Assembly: GCA_009377755.1 (NCBI GenBank)
Contig: WHTM01000025.1
Span: 1 to 64,000 of the forward strand
Length of the DNA stretch: 64,000 nucleotides
Reading direction: 5' to 3'
Source: Hyphomicrobiales bacterium
Lineage (GTDB): Bacteria > Pseudomonadota > Alphaproteobacteria > Rhizobiales > Xanthobacteraceae
In this document: positions 27,613 to 36,856 of the stretch, piece by piece
Numbering within the stretch: position 1 is the stretch's first letter
Layout of the letters: each line of letters opens with the position of its first letter
The notes under the pieces: model-generated
The model's database searches: none
The model's input: only the letters and a program-made list of their open reading frames with translations
Told to the model about the DNA's origin: nothing
Made by a program: the position numbers and the translations under genes

Positions 27613-28644
27613 CTATTTGAGTTCGTTCCGCACGATGTTCGTGCCTTCGACCATCGCGCACATCTTCGCGTAGGCCACCTCGCGCGGCAGGTACTTCAGG
27701 CCGCAGTCGGGCGCGACAACGATACGCTCCGCCGGCACGTGCTGCAGCGCGCGGCGGATGCGTGCGGCGACAATTTCGGACGTCTCGATCGCCATGTCGG
27801 AAAGATCGAGCACGCCGAGGATGATGGTCTTCCCCGGCAGCTTCTCCAGCACCGCACAATCGAGCTTGGACTGTGCCGTCTCGATCGACACCTGCTGCAC
27901 GGTCGAGTTGGCGAACTCGGGCAGGAACGAATAGCCCTCCGGCCGCACGTGGATGATCGCCGCGTAGCCGAAGCAGATGTGTACGGCGATGGTGCCGGTT
28001 ACGCCCTCGATCGCGCGGTTGAACGCCTTGAGGCCGAACTGGCGCGCATTCTCCGGCCGCGCCTGCATGTATGGCTCGTCGATCTGCACGATGTCGGCGC
28101 CGGCGGCGAACAGGTCCTTGATCTCGGCATTGACCGCGGCCGCATAGTCGAGCGCCATCTCCTCCTCGTCTTTGTAGAAATCATTCTGCGCCTGCTGCGA
28201 CATGGTGAAGGGGCCGGGAACCGTGATCTTGATGACGCGATCGGTGTTGGCGCGCAGGAATTTCACGTCGCGCACCTCGACGGCATGCTTGCGCCGCACC
28301 GGGCCGGCCACTCGCGGCACCGGATTGGGATGGCCGGAGCGGTCGAGCGCGGTGCCGGGATTGTCGATGTCGACGCCGTCGAGCGCGGTGGCGAAGCGGT
28401 TGGAGTAGCTCTCGCGCCGCATCTCGCCGTCGGTGATGATGTCGAGCCCGGCGCGCTCCTGGGCGCGGATCGCAAGCAGCGTCGCGTCGTCCTGCGCCTG
28501 GTCGAGATGCTCGGGGGCGACCCGCCACAGCTCCCTTGCCCGCACCCGCGGCGGGAAGCGGCCGGCAAGCTTCTTGCGGTCGATCAGCCATTCCGGCTGG
28601 GCATAGGAGCCGACGAGCGAGGTGGGGAGGAGTGGAAGGGGCAT
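27613..28644 (-). CDS. MetE C-terminal-like zinc methyltransferase, paralog 3
   Basis: A 343-residue single-domain member. Start MPLPLLPTSLVGSYAQPEWL is typical; zinc ligands are His/Cys in AVHICFGYA, Glu in SIETAQSK and Cys in APDCGL. Asp-containing QIDEPYM is also conserved. True MetE has a second, N-terminal half that is absent. It is followed by the glutathione transferase on the same strand. The region upstream of the ATG holds a repeat, so the promoter must lie beyond 28740. Confidence 0.86.
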   Translation of the reverse strand: MPLPLLPTSLVGSYAQPEWLIDRKKLAGRFPPRVRARELWRVAPEHLDQAQDDATLLAIRAQERAGLDIITDGEMRRESYSNRFATALDGVDIDNPGTALDRSGHPNPVPRVAGPVRRKHAVEVRDVKFLRANTDRVIKITVPGPFTMSQQAQNDFYKDEEEMALDYAAAVNAEIKDLFAAGADIVQIDEPYMQARPENARQFGLKAFNRAIEGVTGTIAVHICFGYAAIIHVRPEGYSFLPEFANSTVQQVSIETAQSKLDCAVLEKLPGKTIILGVLDLSDMAIETSEIVAARIRRALQHVPAERIVVAPDCGLKYLPREVAYAKMCAMVEGTNIVRNELK

Positions 28645-29013
28645 CGTCGTTTCCTCGATCACAGCGCTGTCATGCCCGGCACCCGGGTCCGGCCTTCGGC
28701 TGGCCCGGGCACAAGCCTTGTGCCGGGTATCCACGTCTTGGGATCGGCGCCACAGCATGCGCTAGCTATAAGAGGGGTCGGTCCATGACTCCGCTGTCTC
28801 ATCGTGAATGACACCTACCACCTCATCGGCCTGCGGCGGCGCAGCCAATGAGCGCGACCATAGAGGCCCCCATGCGGTGGACGCGCCAAGCACGATCCAA
28901 ACTGTTGGGGCTTTACCGGAAACTAAAGTGAAGCAAAGTGCGGTGACCGCCTCGCCAAACATTTGCCCAACCATACGGGAGGCCGCGAATCCGTCTAGAA
29001 TAAAAGTGACGGT
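28645..29013. other. Gene-poor gap with a TCATGCCCGG repeat copy and GC shift
   Basis: The first 100 bases hold repeat copy F3a (28669-28740). From about 28760 the base composition becomes visibly poorer in GC. No gene, RNA or terminator can be supported; the 3' end of the AraC gene is at 29014. Confidence 0.6.
28669..28740. repeat. TCATGCCCGG repeat, copy F3a (incomplete)
   Basis: GTCATGCCCGGCACCCGGG then CCCGGGCACAAG and TGCCGGGTATCCACGTCTTG. Lacks the closing half GGCCATGAC. Other copies are F3b (32049) and F3c (63867). Confidence 0.75.
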
Positions 29014-29703
29014 CTAACGCTGGCTGTGTGCGGCGCGGAATTGCCCGGGCGTTGCGCCGAAGCAGGCTAGAAAGGACCGCCCGAAGTGGCTTTGGTCGCT
29101 AAACCCGGCCGCCGCCGCGACATCCGCGATGGCGTATCCTTGGCGTAGCAGGGCGCGTCCTTCGTTTAGTCGTAGGTTTACCCTGTAAGCATGGGGCGTC
29201 ATGCCGAAGCGCCTTGTGAATGCGCGAATGTAGGCCTCGCGCGTTAAATTCCGGGCAGAGGCGATCTCGGCAATTTGGACGCCTAAGGGCAAGTCAAGGA
29301 ATTGCCTGTCAGGGGTCGGCGCACGTGAGCTTTCTTTTGTCACCACGCATTGTGGGTTCAGCGTAGCAGCCGTATCGAGGACGGCGGGTGGGACATCGTC
29401 GGCTGGCGTGTCTACCAACCAAGGCGCGTCAGCGATCACATAGGCTTGGCGCTCGATCCAAGCGACCGCAGTCTCCGGCAGCTCCGACGGAGCGAGATAG
29501 AATTCTGTCGAGCGAACCATGATATCCGAGGATGGCATCGCTCGATGTACATCAATCAGATAGTCACGCTGTCCGTGCTCCAAGAAAGAGACTTGGATCT
29601 CGTCATGAAAATGGGGTCGAAGGCCGTGAAATGCACCAAACCAGTCGGCTCCTTCTAGGAGCCTTTGATCTCCAGTGTAGTCATATCGGAGCTTTTCGGT
29701 CAT
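29014..29703 (-). CDS. AraC family transcriptional regulator
   Basis: A 229-residue regulator with a shortened cupin-like N-terminal part (PHFHDEIQVSFLEHGQRDY) and a C-terminal AraC double HTH (about 130-225; LGVQIAEIASARNLTREAYIRAFTRRFG, IADVAAAAGFSDQSHFGRSF). TTG 29718 is an alternative start. GC content of this gene and of the next two is clearly lower than around them, so the group looks acquired. It probably controls the divergent lipocalin-like and ABM genes. Confidence 0.88.
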   Translation of the reverse strand: MTEKLRYDYTGDQRLLEGADWFGAFHGLRPHFHDEIQVSFLEHGQRDYLIDVHRAMPSSDIMVRSTEFYLAPSELPETAVAWIERQAYVIADAPWLVDTPADDVPPAVLDTAATLNPQCVVTKESSRAPTPDRQFLDLPLGVQIAEIASARNLTREAYIRAFTRRFGMTPHAYRVNLRLNEGRALLRQGYAIADVAAAAGFSDQSHFGRSFLACFGATPGQFRAAHSQR

Positions 29704-30035
29704 TCGGCGTTGACCCAACCTTTTCTTTACTCAGCGCAGGCAGTCCACCCTGCTACGCTGAATGATGACATCATTGCCGTCCCTTGGGAAGATACCGACG
29801 CCATCGGGGACCGGTTCAACCGTCTACCACGCGATGCGCTGATACCCATTGCGCATAGTCACTTTTGTTCCAGACCTGCCTAGGCTGACCTGCTAAACCT
29901 TCTCTGTCGGAAGCGATTGGAAGTTTTGAACCGATCGTCGGCTTCAGCTCTCTACGCGGCCACGGGTCGCAATCATCGCAATAGCGGCTCTCCCAATTGT
30001 ACCTTCTCGTGTTGAGTGTGACAGCGAGTGCCTCC
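29704..30035. other. Low-GC intergenic region between AraC and lipocalin-like genes
   Basis: About 330 bases with no supported gene. It must hold the two divergent promoters. I see no clear direct repeats or AraC-type half-sites. Confidence 0.5.
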
Positions 30036-30485
30036 ATGACGAATGCCTCTTCGAACGTAAGTCAGACAAATCAGTCCGACCTCGTCGGTACGTGGAAATT
30101 CATCTCATATTTGAGGACCGATCCCGAAACCGGGAAAAACACCAATATCATGGGCGAGAGTCCCAAGGGCTATCTTATCTATACTCGCGAAGGACGAATG
30201 ATGGTGATTGTCGTCGCTGACAATCGCGAGGCACCCAAAGCTGACGAAGATCGGATTGCGCTTCACAAACATATGGTCGCCTATTCTGGGCGTTACACGG
30301 TCAACGGTGGGCAAGTGATCCACCACGTTGATGTTTCCTGGAACCCAGCATGGATGGGAACCGATCTCGTTCGGTTCTTCAAATGCGAAGGTAATAGGCT
30401 CACTATTACGACAGCGCCGACCAAATACGGCACCGACAACATCGAGCAAGTCAGCACCCTGACATTGCAACGCGTTGACAAGTAA
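30036..30485 (+). CDS. Lipocalin-like domain protein
   Basis: A 149-residue protein with the lipocalin_5-like pattern: LVGTWKFISY, PKGYLIYTREGRMMVIV, YSGRYTVNGGQVIHHVDVSW and NRLTITTAP. Such proteins bind small hydrophobic compounds; several are next to AraC regulators. No signal peptide from the ATG at 30036. The next gene starts 32 bases downstream, so they are probably one operon. Confidence 0.82.
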   Translation: MTNASSNVSQTNQSDLVGTWKFISYLRTDPETGKNTNIMGESPKGYLIYTREGRMMVIVVADNREAPKADEDRIALHKHMVAYSGRYTVNGGQVIHHVDVSWNPAWMGTDLVRFFKCEGNRLTITTAPTKYGTDNIEQVSTLTLQRVDK

Positions 30486-30517
30486 CGGCTGGCTCACATG
30501 CCCCATAGAGCACGTTC

Positions 30518-31141
30518 ATGATTGGACTATTCTTCGAGGTAATGCCGCGCCCAGGCCATGAGCAAGCCTACTTCGATATTGCCGCCGGCCTGCAACCCGA
30601 GTTGGATAAAAACCCCGGCCTCTTATTCATTGATCGGTTTAAGAGCCTCAGTCGGTCAGGCATTGTGCTTTCGCACTCTCATTGGCGCGATGAGGCAAGC
30701 CTTGCTGCATGGCGCACCCACGTAAAGCATCATGCCGCGCAGGTCGCAGGACGGCAGCAGCATTTTGAGGACTATCGCCTACGCATTGGCCAACTTGTTT
30801 GTGAGTGGCTTCCTAACGCTGGCGATCTGCGTCGGATAGAGACGACTAACAGCTACAACGACCCGACGTTGCAACGAGAGCGATTCATAGTCGTCTCCAC
30901 AGCCAACACCTCGGTCGAGGCAGGAGCTGAAAGTGAAGTTATGGTAAGTGTCTCTCGTGAGCATGAATACATCGCCTTGGCCCCGATCCGGTCGCTTCCA
31001 GACGGACTCAAGGCGGTCGAACACTTTTCGTTGACAGGCGCCATGACTTCGGTCCGGCTGTACCTTGTATCTCGCGATTACGGCATGTACGACCGAAGGG
31101 AAGCACCTCAATATTATACGCCAATGAAGCGGAGCCAATGA
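30518..31141 (+). CDS. ABM (antibiotic biosynthesis monooxygenase) domain protein
   Basis: A 207-residue protein. Residues about 1-95 form an ABM ferredoxin-like domain (FFEVMPRPGHEQAYFDIA, SHSHWRDEASLAAWRTH). A second, less clear half (about 110-200) may be another dimeric alpha-beta barrel repeat. ABM proteins oxidise quinone-like or aromatic compounds without cofactors, or degrade haem. Paired with the lipocalin-like gene; substrate unknown. Codon use follows the low-GC island. Confidence 0.78.
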   Translation: MIGLFFEVMPRPGHEQAYFDIAAGLQPELDKNPGLLFIDRFKSLSRSGIVLSHSHWRDEASLAAWRTHVKHHAAQVAGRQQHFEDYRLRIGQLVCEWLPNAGDLRRIETTNSYNDPTLQRERFIVVSTANTSVEAGAESEVMVSVSREHEYIALAPIRSLPDGLKAVEHFSLTGAMTSVRLYLVSRDYGMYDRREAPQYYTPMKRSQ

Positions 31142-31289
31142 ACGGGTTTATTGTTCTCGACCCGCTGTCCGGTGTGAACTTGGTTGCGTCGCAAGCTCCG
31201 ATTCCAGAATATGCCTGCTAGATAGCAGGTCTCAAATCTCCACGGTCAGCAAGTGTCGGTCCCGGTCAAAACCTGCCCGGCCATGACGA

Positions 31290-34200
31290 CTACTGCTGGG
31301 CGGCGATGCTCATCGCCAGCACCCGCGCCACATGCAGCGCATTGCGGCCGGTGCCGTGGTGAATCTGATGCCGGCACGACGTGCCGTCGGCGACGATGAT
31401 GGCATCGGCCGGCGCCTTGCACACCGCGGGCAGTAGCGTCAGTTCGCCTATCGCCAGCGACACGTCGATGGTATCGGCGGCATAGCCGAACGACCCCGCC
31501 ATGCCGCAGCAGCCCGACTCGATCGGCGCGACCGCGAGATCGGGGATGAGCTTCAGCACCGTCTCGACGGCGCCGAAGGCATCGAACGCCTTCTGATGAC
31601 AATGGCCGTGCACCAGCGCATGCGCCGCGACCGGCTTCAGCAACAGGTGCAACCGGCCGGACTCATGCTCGCGCGCCAGAAATTCCTCGAACAGCAGCGC
31701 ATGCTCGGCGAGGCAGTTAGCTTGCTCGGTCTTGATCATCGACGGCACCTCGTCGCGGAAACCGAGCAGGCAGCTCGGCTCGAGCCCGATCACAGTTACG
31801 CCGCGATCGACGAATGGGGCAAGGGCGGCAAGTGTCCGCTCGGCTTCCTTCCTCGCTTCATCCACCTTGCCGACGGAGAGAAAGGTGCGACCGCAGCAGA
31901 GCGGGCGCTTTGATCCATCGATCGGCGTCGCCAAATGAACGCGGTAGCCGGCCGCGGCGAGCACCGTCACTGCTGCGTCGAGGTTCTCTCGCTCGAAATA
32001 GCGATTGAAGGTATCGGCGAACAGGACGACCTCCTGGTTCTCTCCGCCGTCATGCCCGGCCCTGTGCCGGGCATCCACGTCTTGCGGTACCTCAGGAAGA
32101 GAAGGCGTGGATGGCCGGGACAAGCCCGGCCATGACGCTGGGACGATGTTGGAGAAAACATCACGGCGCCATTTCGGCAAGCTGCGTCTTGCACTGAATC
32201 CCGCCATTACCTCCGACAGTTTCGCCGCGCCGGGAATGAAATCCCGCGCATTCAACACCCACGGCACCTTCGCCGCATATGGCGCATAGCGCGGCAGGTA
32301 GCCGACCAGCCGGTCGTGCAGCGACAGCCCGTGCTTCAGCGCGCGCGCGGCGAGCACCTCGATCTTCATCCGCGCCATGTCGACGCCGGTCGGGCATTCG
32401 CGGCGGCAGCCCTTGCAGGAGACGCAGAGCTTCAGCGTTTCGGCGACCTCGTCGGAGGTCAACGCGCCGGGCCCGAGCTGCCCGGTGATCGCCAGCCGCA
32501 GCGTATTGGCGCGCCCGCGCGTCACGTCGCGCTCGTCCAGCGTCGCGCGATAGCTCGGGCACATGACGCCGCCGGCGAGATTGCGGCAGGCGCCGTTGTT
32601 GTTGCACATCTCGACCGCGCCCTGGAACCCGTCGCCGGCGCCGGAATAGGCCGACCAGTCGAGGCGCGTGGCGACGTCTTCGGCGCGATAGCCGGGCGGG
32701 TAGCGCAGCAGGGTCCGGTCGTCGAACTTCGGCGCGCGCACGATCTTGCCCGGGTTGAACAGGCCGTCGGGATCGAACCGGTCCTTCACCTGCTCGAACG
32801 CGCGCGCGAGTTGCGAGCCGAACATCGGCTCGTTGAACTCCGAGCGCACGATGCCGTCGCCGTGCTCGCCAGAGTGCGAGCCCTTGTAGGCGCGCACCAT
32901 GGCGAAGGCTTCCTCGGCGATGGCGCGCATCGCGTGCACGTCCTTCTCCAGGCGCAGATTGAGCACCGGGCGCACATGCAGGCAGCCCACCGAAGCATGC
33001 GCGTACCAGGTGCCGCGCGTGCCATGCTTCGCGAACACCTGGGTCAGCCGCTCGGTATATTCGGCAAGGTGCTCCAGCGGCACCGCGCAGTCCTCGACGA
33101 AGGAGACCGGCTTTCCCGCCTCCTTCATCGACATCATGATGTTCAGCCCGGCGGTACGCAGCTCGGCGATCGCGCCTTGCAATGCCGGGTCGAGCATCTC
33201 GGCCACGCCGCCCCACTTGGCGCCGCTCTTGTCCCAGCCGAATCCGAGATCGCCCATCAGGTCGTGCAGTCGCTTCAGCCGGCGCAGGTTCTCGGCCTGG
33301 TCGTCCTCGCCGAACTCGACCAGCAGCACCGCCTCCGGGTCGCCGCGCACGAACTCACCGAGAGTGGGGCGGAACATGGCGATGTCGGCGGCGAGGCCCA
33401 GCATGGTGCGGTCGACCAGCTCGACCGCGATCGGCCCGAGGCGGACGATGTGCTGGGCGGCATCCATGGCCTGATGGAAGCCGCCGAAATGGCAAGCGCC
33501 GACCGCGCGCCGCCCGAGCAGCGGCGAGAGCTTGAGTTCGATGCGGGTCGAGAACGCGAGAGTGCCTTCCGAGCCGACCAGGATATGCGCCAGGTTGAGG
33601 TCGTTGCGGCCGGGCACGAGGGAATCGAGATTGTAGCCACCGACGCGCCGCTGCACCTTCGGGAACCGCGCCTCGATTTCTTCCGCCTCGCGCGCGGCCA
33701 GCGACAAAAGGTCCCGCGCGATTGGACGCAAAGACGAGCCTTCCGGAATGTCGGATAGGTCGGCGTTGCACGGCCCGAAATGCGCCGCGCTCCCGTCCGG
33801 CAGCAGCGCGTCGATCGACAGCACATTCTCGCGTGTGTTGCCGTAGCGCAGCGAGCGCCCGCCGCAGGAATTGTTACCGGTCATGCCGCCGATGGTCGCG
33901 CGCGAGGCGGTCGAGATATCGACCGGAAACCACAAGCCATGCGGCTTGAGCCGGCGGTTGAGCTCGTCGAGCACGATGCCGGGCTCGACCACAGCGCGCC
34001 GGCCGGCGACATCGAGCTCGATAATGTTGGTCAGGTATTTCGAGCAGTCGACGATCAGTGTTTCATTGATCGTCTGCCCGGACTGCGACGTGCCGCCGCC
34101 GCGCGGCGTCACCGCCACGCCCTCGGCACGGGCGACGGCAAGCGCCCGCTCCGCCTGTGCCACGCTGCGCGGGACCACGACGCCCACCGGCATGATCTGG

Positions 34201-34313
34201 TAGTGCGAGGCGTCGGTGGCGTAGCATCCGCGGCTGGCGCGGTCGAACAGCACCTCGCCGGCCTGTTCGGCCTTCAGCCGGCGCTCCAGCCCGGGCATCA
34301 GCCGCTCGGCCAC
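31290..34313 (-). CDS. FAD-binding and Fe-S oxidoreductase (D-lactate/glycolate dehydrogenase-like) with in-frame repeat
   Basis: About 1007 residues, fusing a GlcD-type FAD oxidase (PRGGGTSQSGQ; GGMTGNNSCGGRSLRYGN; IVRSEFNEP) with a GlcF-type part holding Fe-S cysteines (CVSCKGCRRECPTG) and two CCG motifs (LCCGRTFLSVG; SGCCGMAGSFGY). It should oxidise a 2-hydroxyacid at the membrane. Between the Fe-S domain and the first CCG domain (about residues 725-755) the protein reads PASWPGLSRPSTPSLPEV and so on, which is the translation of repeat F3b (32049-32136). GTG 34313 is chosen because AAGGA precedes it. Confidence 0.85.
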   Translation of the reverse strand: MAERLMPGLERRLKAEQAGEVLFDRASRGCYATDASHYQIMPVGVVVPRSVAQAERALAVARAEGVAVTPRGGGTSQSGQTINETLIVDCSKYLTNIIELDVAGRRAVVEPGIVLDELNRRLKPHGLWFPVDISTASRATIGGMTGNNSCGGRSLRYGNTRENVLSIDALLPDGSAAHFGPCNADLSDIPEGSSLRPIARDLLSLAAREAEEIEARFPKVQRRVGGYNLDSLVPGRNDLNLAHILVGSEGTLAFSTRIELKLSPLLGRRAVGACHFGGFHQAMDAAQHIVRLGPIAVELVDRTMLGLAADIAMFRPTLGEFVRGDPEAVLLVEFGEDDQAENLRRLKRLHDLMGDLGFGWDKSGAKWGGVAEMLDPALQGAIAELRTAGLNIMMSMKEAGKPVSFVEDCAVPLEHLAEYTERLTQVFAKHGTRGTWYAHASVGCLHVRPVLNLRLEKDVHAMRAIAEEAFAMVRAYKGSHSGEHGDGIVRSEFNEPMFGSQLARAFEQVKDRFDPDGLFNPGKIVRAPKFDDRTLLRYPPGYRAEDVATRLDWSAYSGAGDGFQGAVEMCNNNGACRNLAGGVMCPSYRATLDERDVTRGRANTLRLAITGQLGPGALTSDEVAETLKLCVSCKGCRRECPTGVDMARMKIEVLAARALKHGLSLHDRLVGYLPRYAPYAAKVPWVLNARDFIPGAAKLSEVMAGFSARRSLPKWRRDVFSNIVPASWPGLSRPSTPSLPEVPQDVDARHRAGHDGGENQEVVLFADTFNRYFERENLDAAVTVLAAAGYRVHLATPIDGSKRPLCCGRTFLSVGKVDEARKEAERTLAALAPFVDRGVTVIGLEPSCLLGFRDEVPSMIKTEQANCLAEHALLFEEFLAREHESGRLHLLLKPVAAHALVHGHCHQKAFDAFGAVETVLKLIPDLAVAPIESGCCGMAGSFGYAADTIDVSLAIGELTLLPAVCKAPADAIIVADGTSCRHQIHHGTGRNALHVARVLAMSIAAQQ
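32049..32136. repeat. TCATGCCCGG repeat, copy F3b, inside a coding region
   Basis: GTCATGCCCGGCCCTGTGCC, GGGCATCCACGTCTTG, then GGCGTGGATGGCCGGGACAAG and CCCGGCCATGAC. The ends and centre are inverted repeats. It is in frame with the oxidoreductase gene and adds about 30 residues without a stop. Confidence 0.88.
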
Positions 34314-34344
34314 CGGTATTGTTCCTTCATTTGAACTCCCGACG

Positions 34345-34467
34345 GTGTCCCGGGCGCAGCGCAGCATGCAATGATGCGCTGCAGACCCGGGATCATCGCA
34401 AAGTCAGCGCCTGGAACGGTCCCGGATCAGCGGTGCACCGTTTCACGCTGCACCGCGTCCGGGACAC
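34345..34467. repeat. GTGTCCCGGG palindromic repeat, copy R3
   Basis: GTGTCCCGGGCGCAGCGCAGC ... GACCCGGGATCATC ... GGAACGGTCCCGGATCAGC ... GCGTCCGGGACAC, two stems with a middle inverted pair. Lies between the divergent oxidoreductase and aminotransferase genes. Confidence 0.85.
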
Positions 34468-34587
34468 GAGTAGGACTTGACCGGACTGTTGCATCCGGTG
34501 TTCAACCCGGCAAGCACCGGGCTGTGCCGGCCCGGATCGCGCGGTGGCGCTGCCGCCGTCGCGCCGCTGTCTCAGGAGCCACCGCAG

Positions 34588-35796
34588 ATGTCCCAGAATT
34601 CCTCGCGCGCAGTCGGGCGCCATTTCCTGCATATCCCGGGGCCGACCCCGCTGCCCGACCGCATCCTGCGGGCCATGGACACGCCGATCATCGACCACCG
34701 CGGTCCGGAGTTCCAGAAGCTTGCCAAGCGCGTATTCGAGGGCGTCAAGACGATCTTCAAGACCTCGAACCCGGTCATCGTCTACACCGCCACCGGCACC
34801 GGCGCCTGGGAGGCCGCACTGGTGAACACGCTGTCGCCCGGCGACCGCGTGCTGATGGTCGAGACCGGCCAGTTCGCCACCCTGTGGAAGCGGATGGCGG
34901 AAAGCATCGGCCTCAGACCTGAGTTCATCCCGACCGATTGGCGCGTCGGCGCAGAGCCGTCGCTGATCGAGGACGCGCTACGCAAGGACAAGACGCACGA
35001 GATCAAGGCGGTGTGCGTGCTGCACAACGAGACCGCCACCGGCTGCCTCTCGCCGATCGCCGAGATCCGCAAGGCGATCGATGCCGCCGGCCATCCGGCG
35101 CTGTTCTTCGTCGACACCATTTCCTCGCTCGCCTCCACCGACTACCGCCACGACGAGTGGGGCGTCGACGTCACCGTCGGCGGCGCGCAGAAGGGGCTGA
35201 TGTTGCCGCCCGGCATGTCGTTCAACGCGCTCAGCGACAAGGCGCTGGCGGCATCCAAGACCGCGAAGCTGACCAAGTCGTTCTGGGCGTGGGACGACAT
35301 GCTCAACATGAACAAGATCGGCTTCTTTCCCTACACGCCGGCGACGCAGATGCTGCAAGGCCTCGCCGTCGCGATCGACATGCTGCACGAAGAGGGTCTC
35401 GACAACGTGTTCGCGCGCCACGACCGGCTCGCCGAAGCGACGCGGCGGGCGGTGCGCGCGTGGGGGCTCGAGATCATGTGCCGCGATCCGAAGTACTACT
35501 CGCCGACGGTCACCGCCGTGCTGCTGCCGGACGGCAACGATGCGGATGCGTTCCGCAACATGGCGCTCGACAACTTCAACATTTCCTACGGTGCGAGCTT
35601 CGGCCGTTACGCGGGCAAGTATTTCCGCATCGGCCATCTCGGCGATATCAACGAGGCGATGCTGCTCGGCGGGTTGGCGGCAACCGAGATGGCGCTGGCG
35701 CTCGCCGGCATCCCCTCCAAGAAGGGCGGCGCGCAGGCGGCGTTGGATTACCTGATATCGGCGGCATCGTCGCCGACGCGCGCGGCGGCGGCGTAG
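34588..35796 (+). CDS. Serine-glyoxylate (alanine-glyoxylate) aminotransferase
   Basis: A 402-residue class V PLP aminotransferase. The Schiff-base lysine is in VGGAQKGLMLPPG, the cofactor Asp in FFVDTISSLAS and substrate region in IPGPTPLPDRIL. It transfers the amino group of serine to glyoxylate, as in the serine cycle or photorespiration-like salvage. ATG 34588 follows CAGGAGCC. The divergent gene is a 2-hydroxyacid dehydrogenase, which would make glyoxylate if glycolate is its substrate, so both may act on glycolate. Confidence 0.93.
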   Translation: MSQNSSRAVGRHFLHIPGPTPLPDRILRAMDTPIIDHRGPEFQKLAKRVFEGVKTIFKTSNPVIVYTATGTGAWEAALVNTLSPGDRVLMVETGQFATLWKRMAESIGLRPEFIPTDWRVGAEPSLIEDALRKDKTHEIKAVCVLHNETATGCLSPIAEIRKAIDAAGHPALFFVDTISSLASTDYRHDEWGVDVTVGGAQKGLMLPPGMSFNALSDKALAASKTAKLTKSFWAWDDMLNMNKIGFFPYTPATQMLQGLAVAIDMLHEEGLDNVFARHDRLAEATRRAVRAWGLEIMCRDPKYYSPTVTAVLLPDGNDADAFRNMALDNFNISYGASFGRYAGKYFRIGHLGDINEAMLLGGLAATEMALALAGIPSKKGGAQAALDYLISAASSPTRAAAA

Positions 35797-35824
35797 GGGC
35801 TAGCTACGCGAACTTGGCGGCGTT

Positions 35825-35985
35825 CCCCGCACGCGGTGCAGCGTGAAAACGCTGCTCCGCAGATGCGGGGTCCCGGTTGTTTGCACGTCTCGAAGAAACC
35901 GGGGTCCCGGGTCTGCACAGCAGCACCATAGCGCGCGAAGATGCGCGTGAACGCGCTTATGGTGCTGCTGTGCGCCCGGGACACG
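35825..35985. repeat. Palindromic repeat, copy R4 (long-arm form)
   Basis: CCCCGCACGCGGTGCAGC at one end and GCCCGGGACAC at the other, with a long internal stem GTGCAGCACCATAGCGCGC-like: CAGCAGCACCATA with TATGGTGCTGCTG. Between two convergent genes. Confidence 0.8.
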
Positions 35986-35989
35986 CGCG

Positions 35990-36748
35990 TCACAAATGCC
36001 TTCCGTTATCCACCACGATGCGGGTGCCGGTGGCGCCGCGCAGATGCGTGACGCAGGCAAGCACCGCCAGCGCCACCTCTTCCGCTTCCATGACGCGGTT
36101 GAGCGGGGTGGTCTGCGCGATCTTTTCGAGCTGCGGACGTCCGCGGCCGGCGACGAAGTCGGTCGCGACTGCGGCGGGCGAGACGCACACCACCCGGATT
36201 TGCGGGGCGAGCGCCCGCGCTAACGACAGCGTCATCGTGTCGAGCGCGCCCTTAGAGGCGCAGTAGACGATGCTGCTGCCGCCGCCGGTGAAACCGGAGA
36301 TCGACGAGATGTTGACGATCACCGCGTCGCCGGTCTCGCGCATCAGCGGTGTCATCGCGCGGATCATGGCGAAGACGCCGCGCACGTTGGCGGTCATCAC
36401 GGCATCGAACGTCGCATCGTCAAGCGCGTCGAGATCGCCATGCGGGATCGGCTTGGTGAATCCGGCGGAATTGACCAGGATGTCGGCGCGGCCATAGGCC
36501 TTGCGCACCTGCACCTCCGCGGCGCGCAGGGTCGCCGAGTCCTCCAGGCGCAGTTGGATGGCGCGATGGCCCGAGCCGGGCAGTTCGCCGATCAGCGCTT
36601 CGGCGCGCTCGCGCCCCTTGTTGTAGCCGACCGCGACACGGGCGCCGGCTTGCGCCAGCGCGCGCACGGTCGCGGCGCCGATGCCGCTGGAGCCGCCGGT
36701 GACCACGGCGACCTTGTTGTCGAGGGAGATTTCGGAGGGGAGGGGCAT
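35990..36748 (-). CDS. SDR family oxidoreductase 1
   Basis: A 252-residue Rossmann enzyme: cofactor TGGSSGIGAATV, NSAG, the active-site Tyr-Lys in YCASKGALD. It is like 3-oxoacyl-ACP reductase and many catabolic dehydrogenases; GYNKGRERAE after strand 2 fits NADP preference. Substrate unknown. Its end lies within 5 bases of repeat R4. Confidence 0.88.
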   Translation of the reverse strand: MPLPSEISLDNKVAVVTGGSSGIGAATVRALAQAGARVAVGYNKGRERAEALIGELPGSGHRAIQLRLEDSATLRAAEVQVRKAYGRADILVNSAGFTKPIPHGDLDALDDATFDAVMTANVRGVFAMIRAMTPLMRETGDAVIVNISSISGFTGGGSSIVYCASKGALDTMTLSLARALAPQIRVVCVSPAAVATDFVAGRGRPQLEKIAQTTPLNRVMEAEEVALAVLACVTHLRGATGTRIVVDNGRHL

Positions 36749-36772
36749 GGGTGTGTGCTCACAAACGATCAC

Positions 36773-36818
36773 CTGTCATCCCGGCTCTCATGCCTTCGGC
36801 ACTCGGCCGGGATGACAG
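36773..36818. repeat. TGTCATCCCGG palindrome
   Basis: CTGTCATCCCGGCTC pairs with CGGCCGGGATGACAG. It separates the SDR gene start from the end of hmgA. Confidence 0.75.
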
Positions 36819-36856
36819 TCAAGAGGATGACGACGGCGGAGAGGGTGGTGCAAGGC

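Noticed and set aside
32316-33758. 480-codon plus-strand frame opposite the FAD/Fe-S gene
   Set aside because: Antisense shadow; no domain seen, while the minus strand shows FAD and Fe-S motifs.
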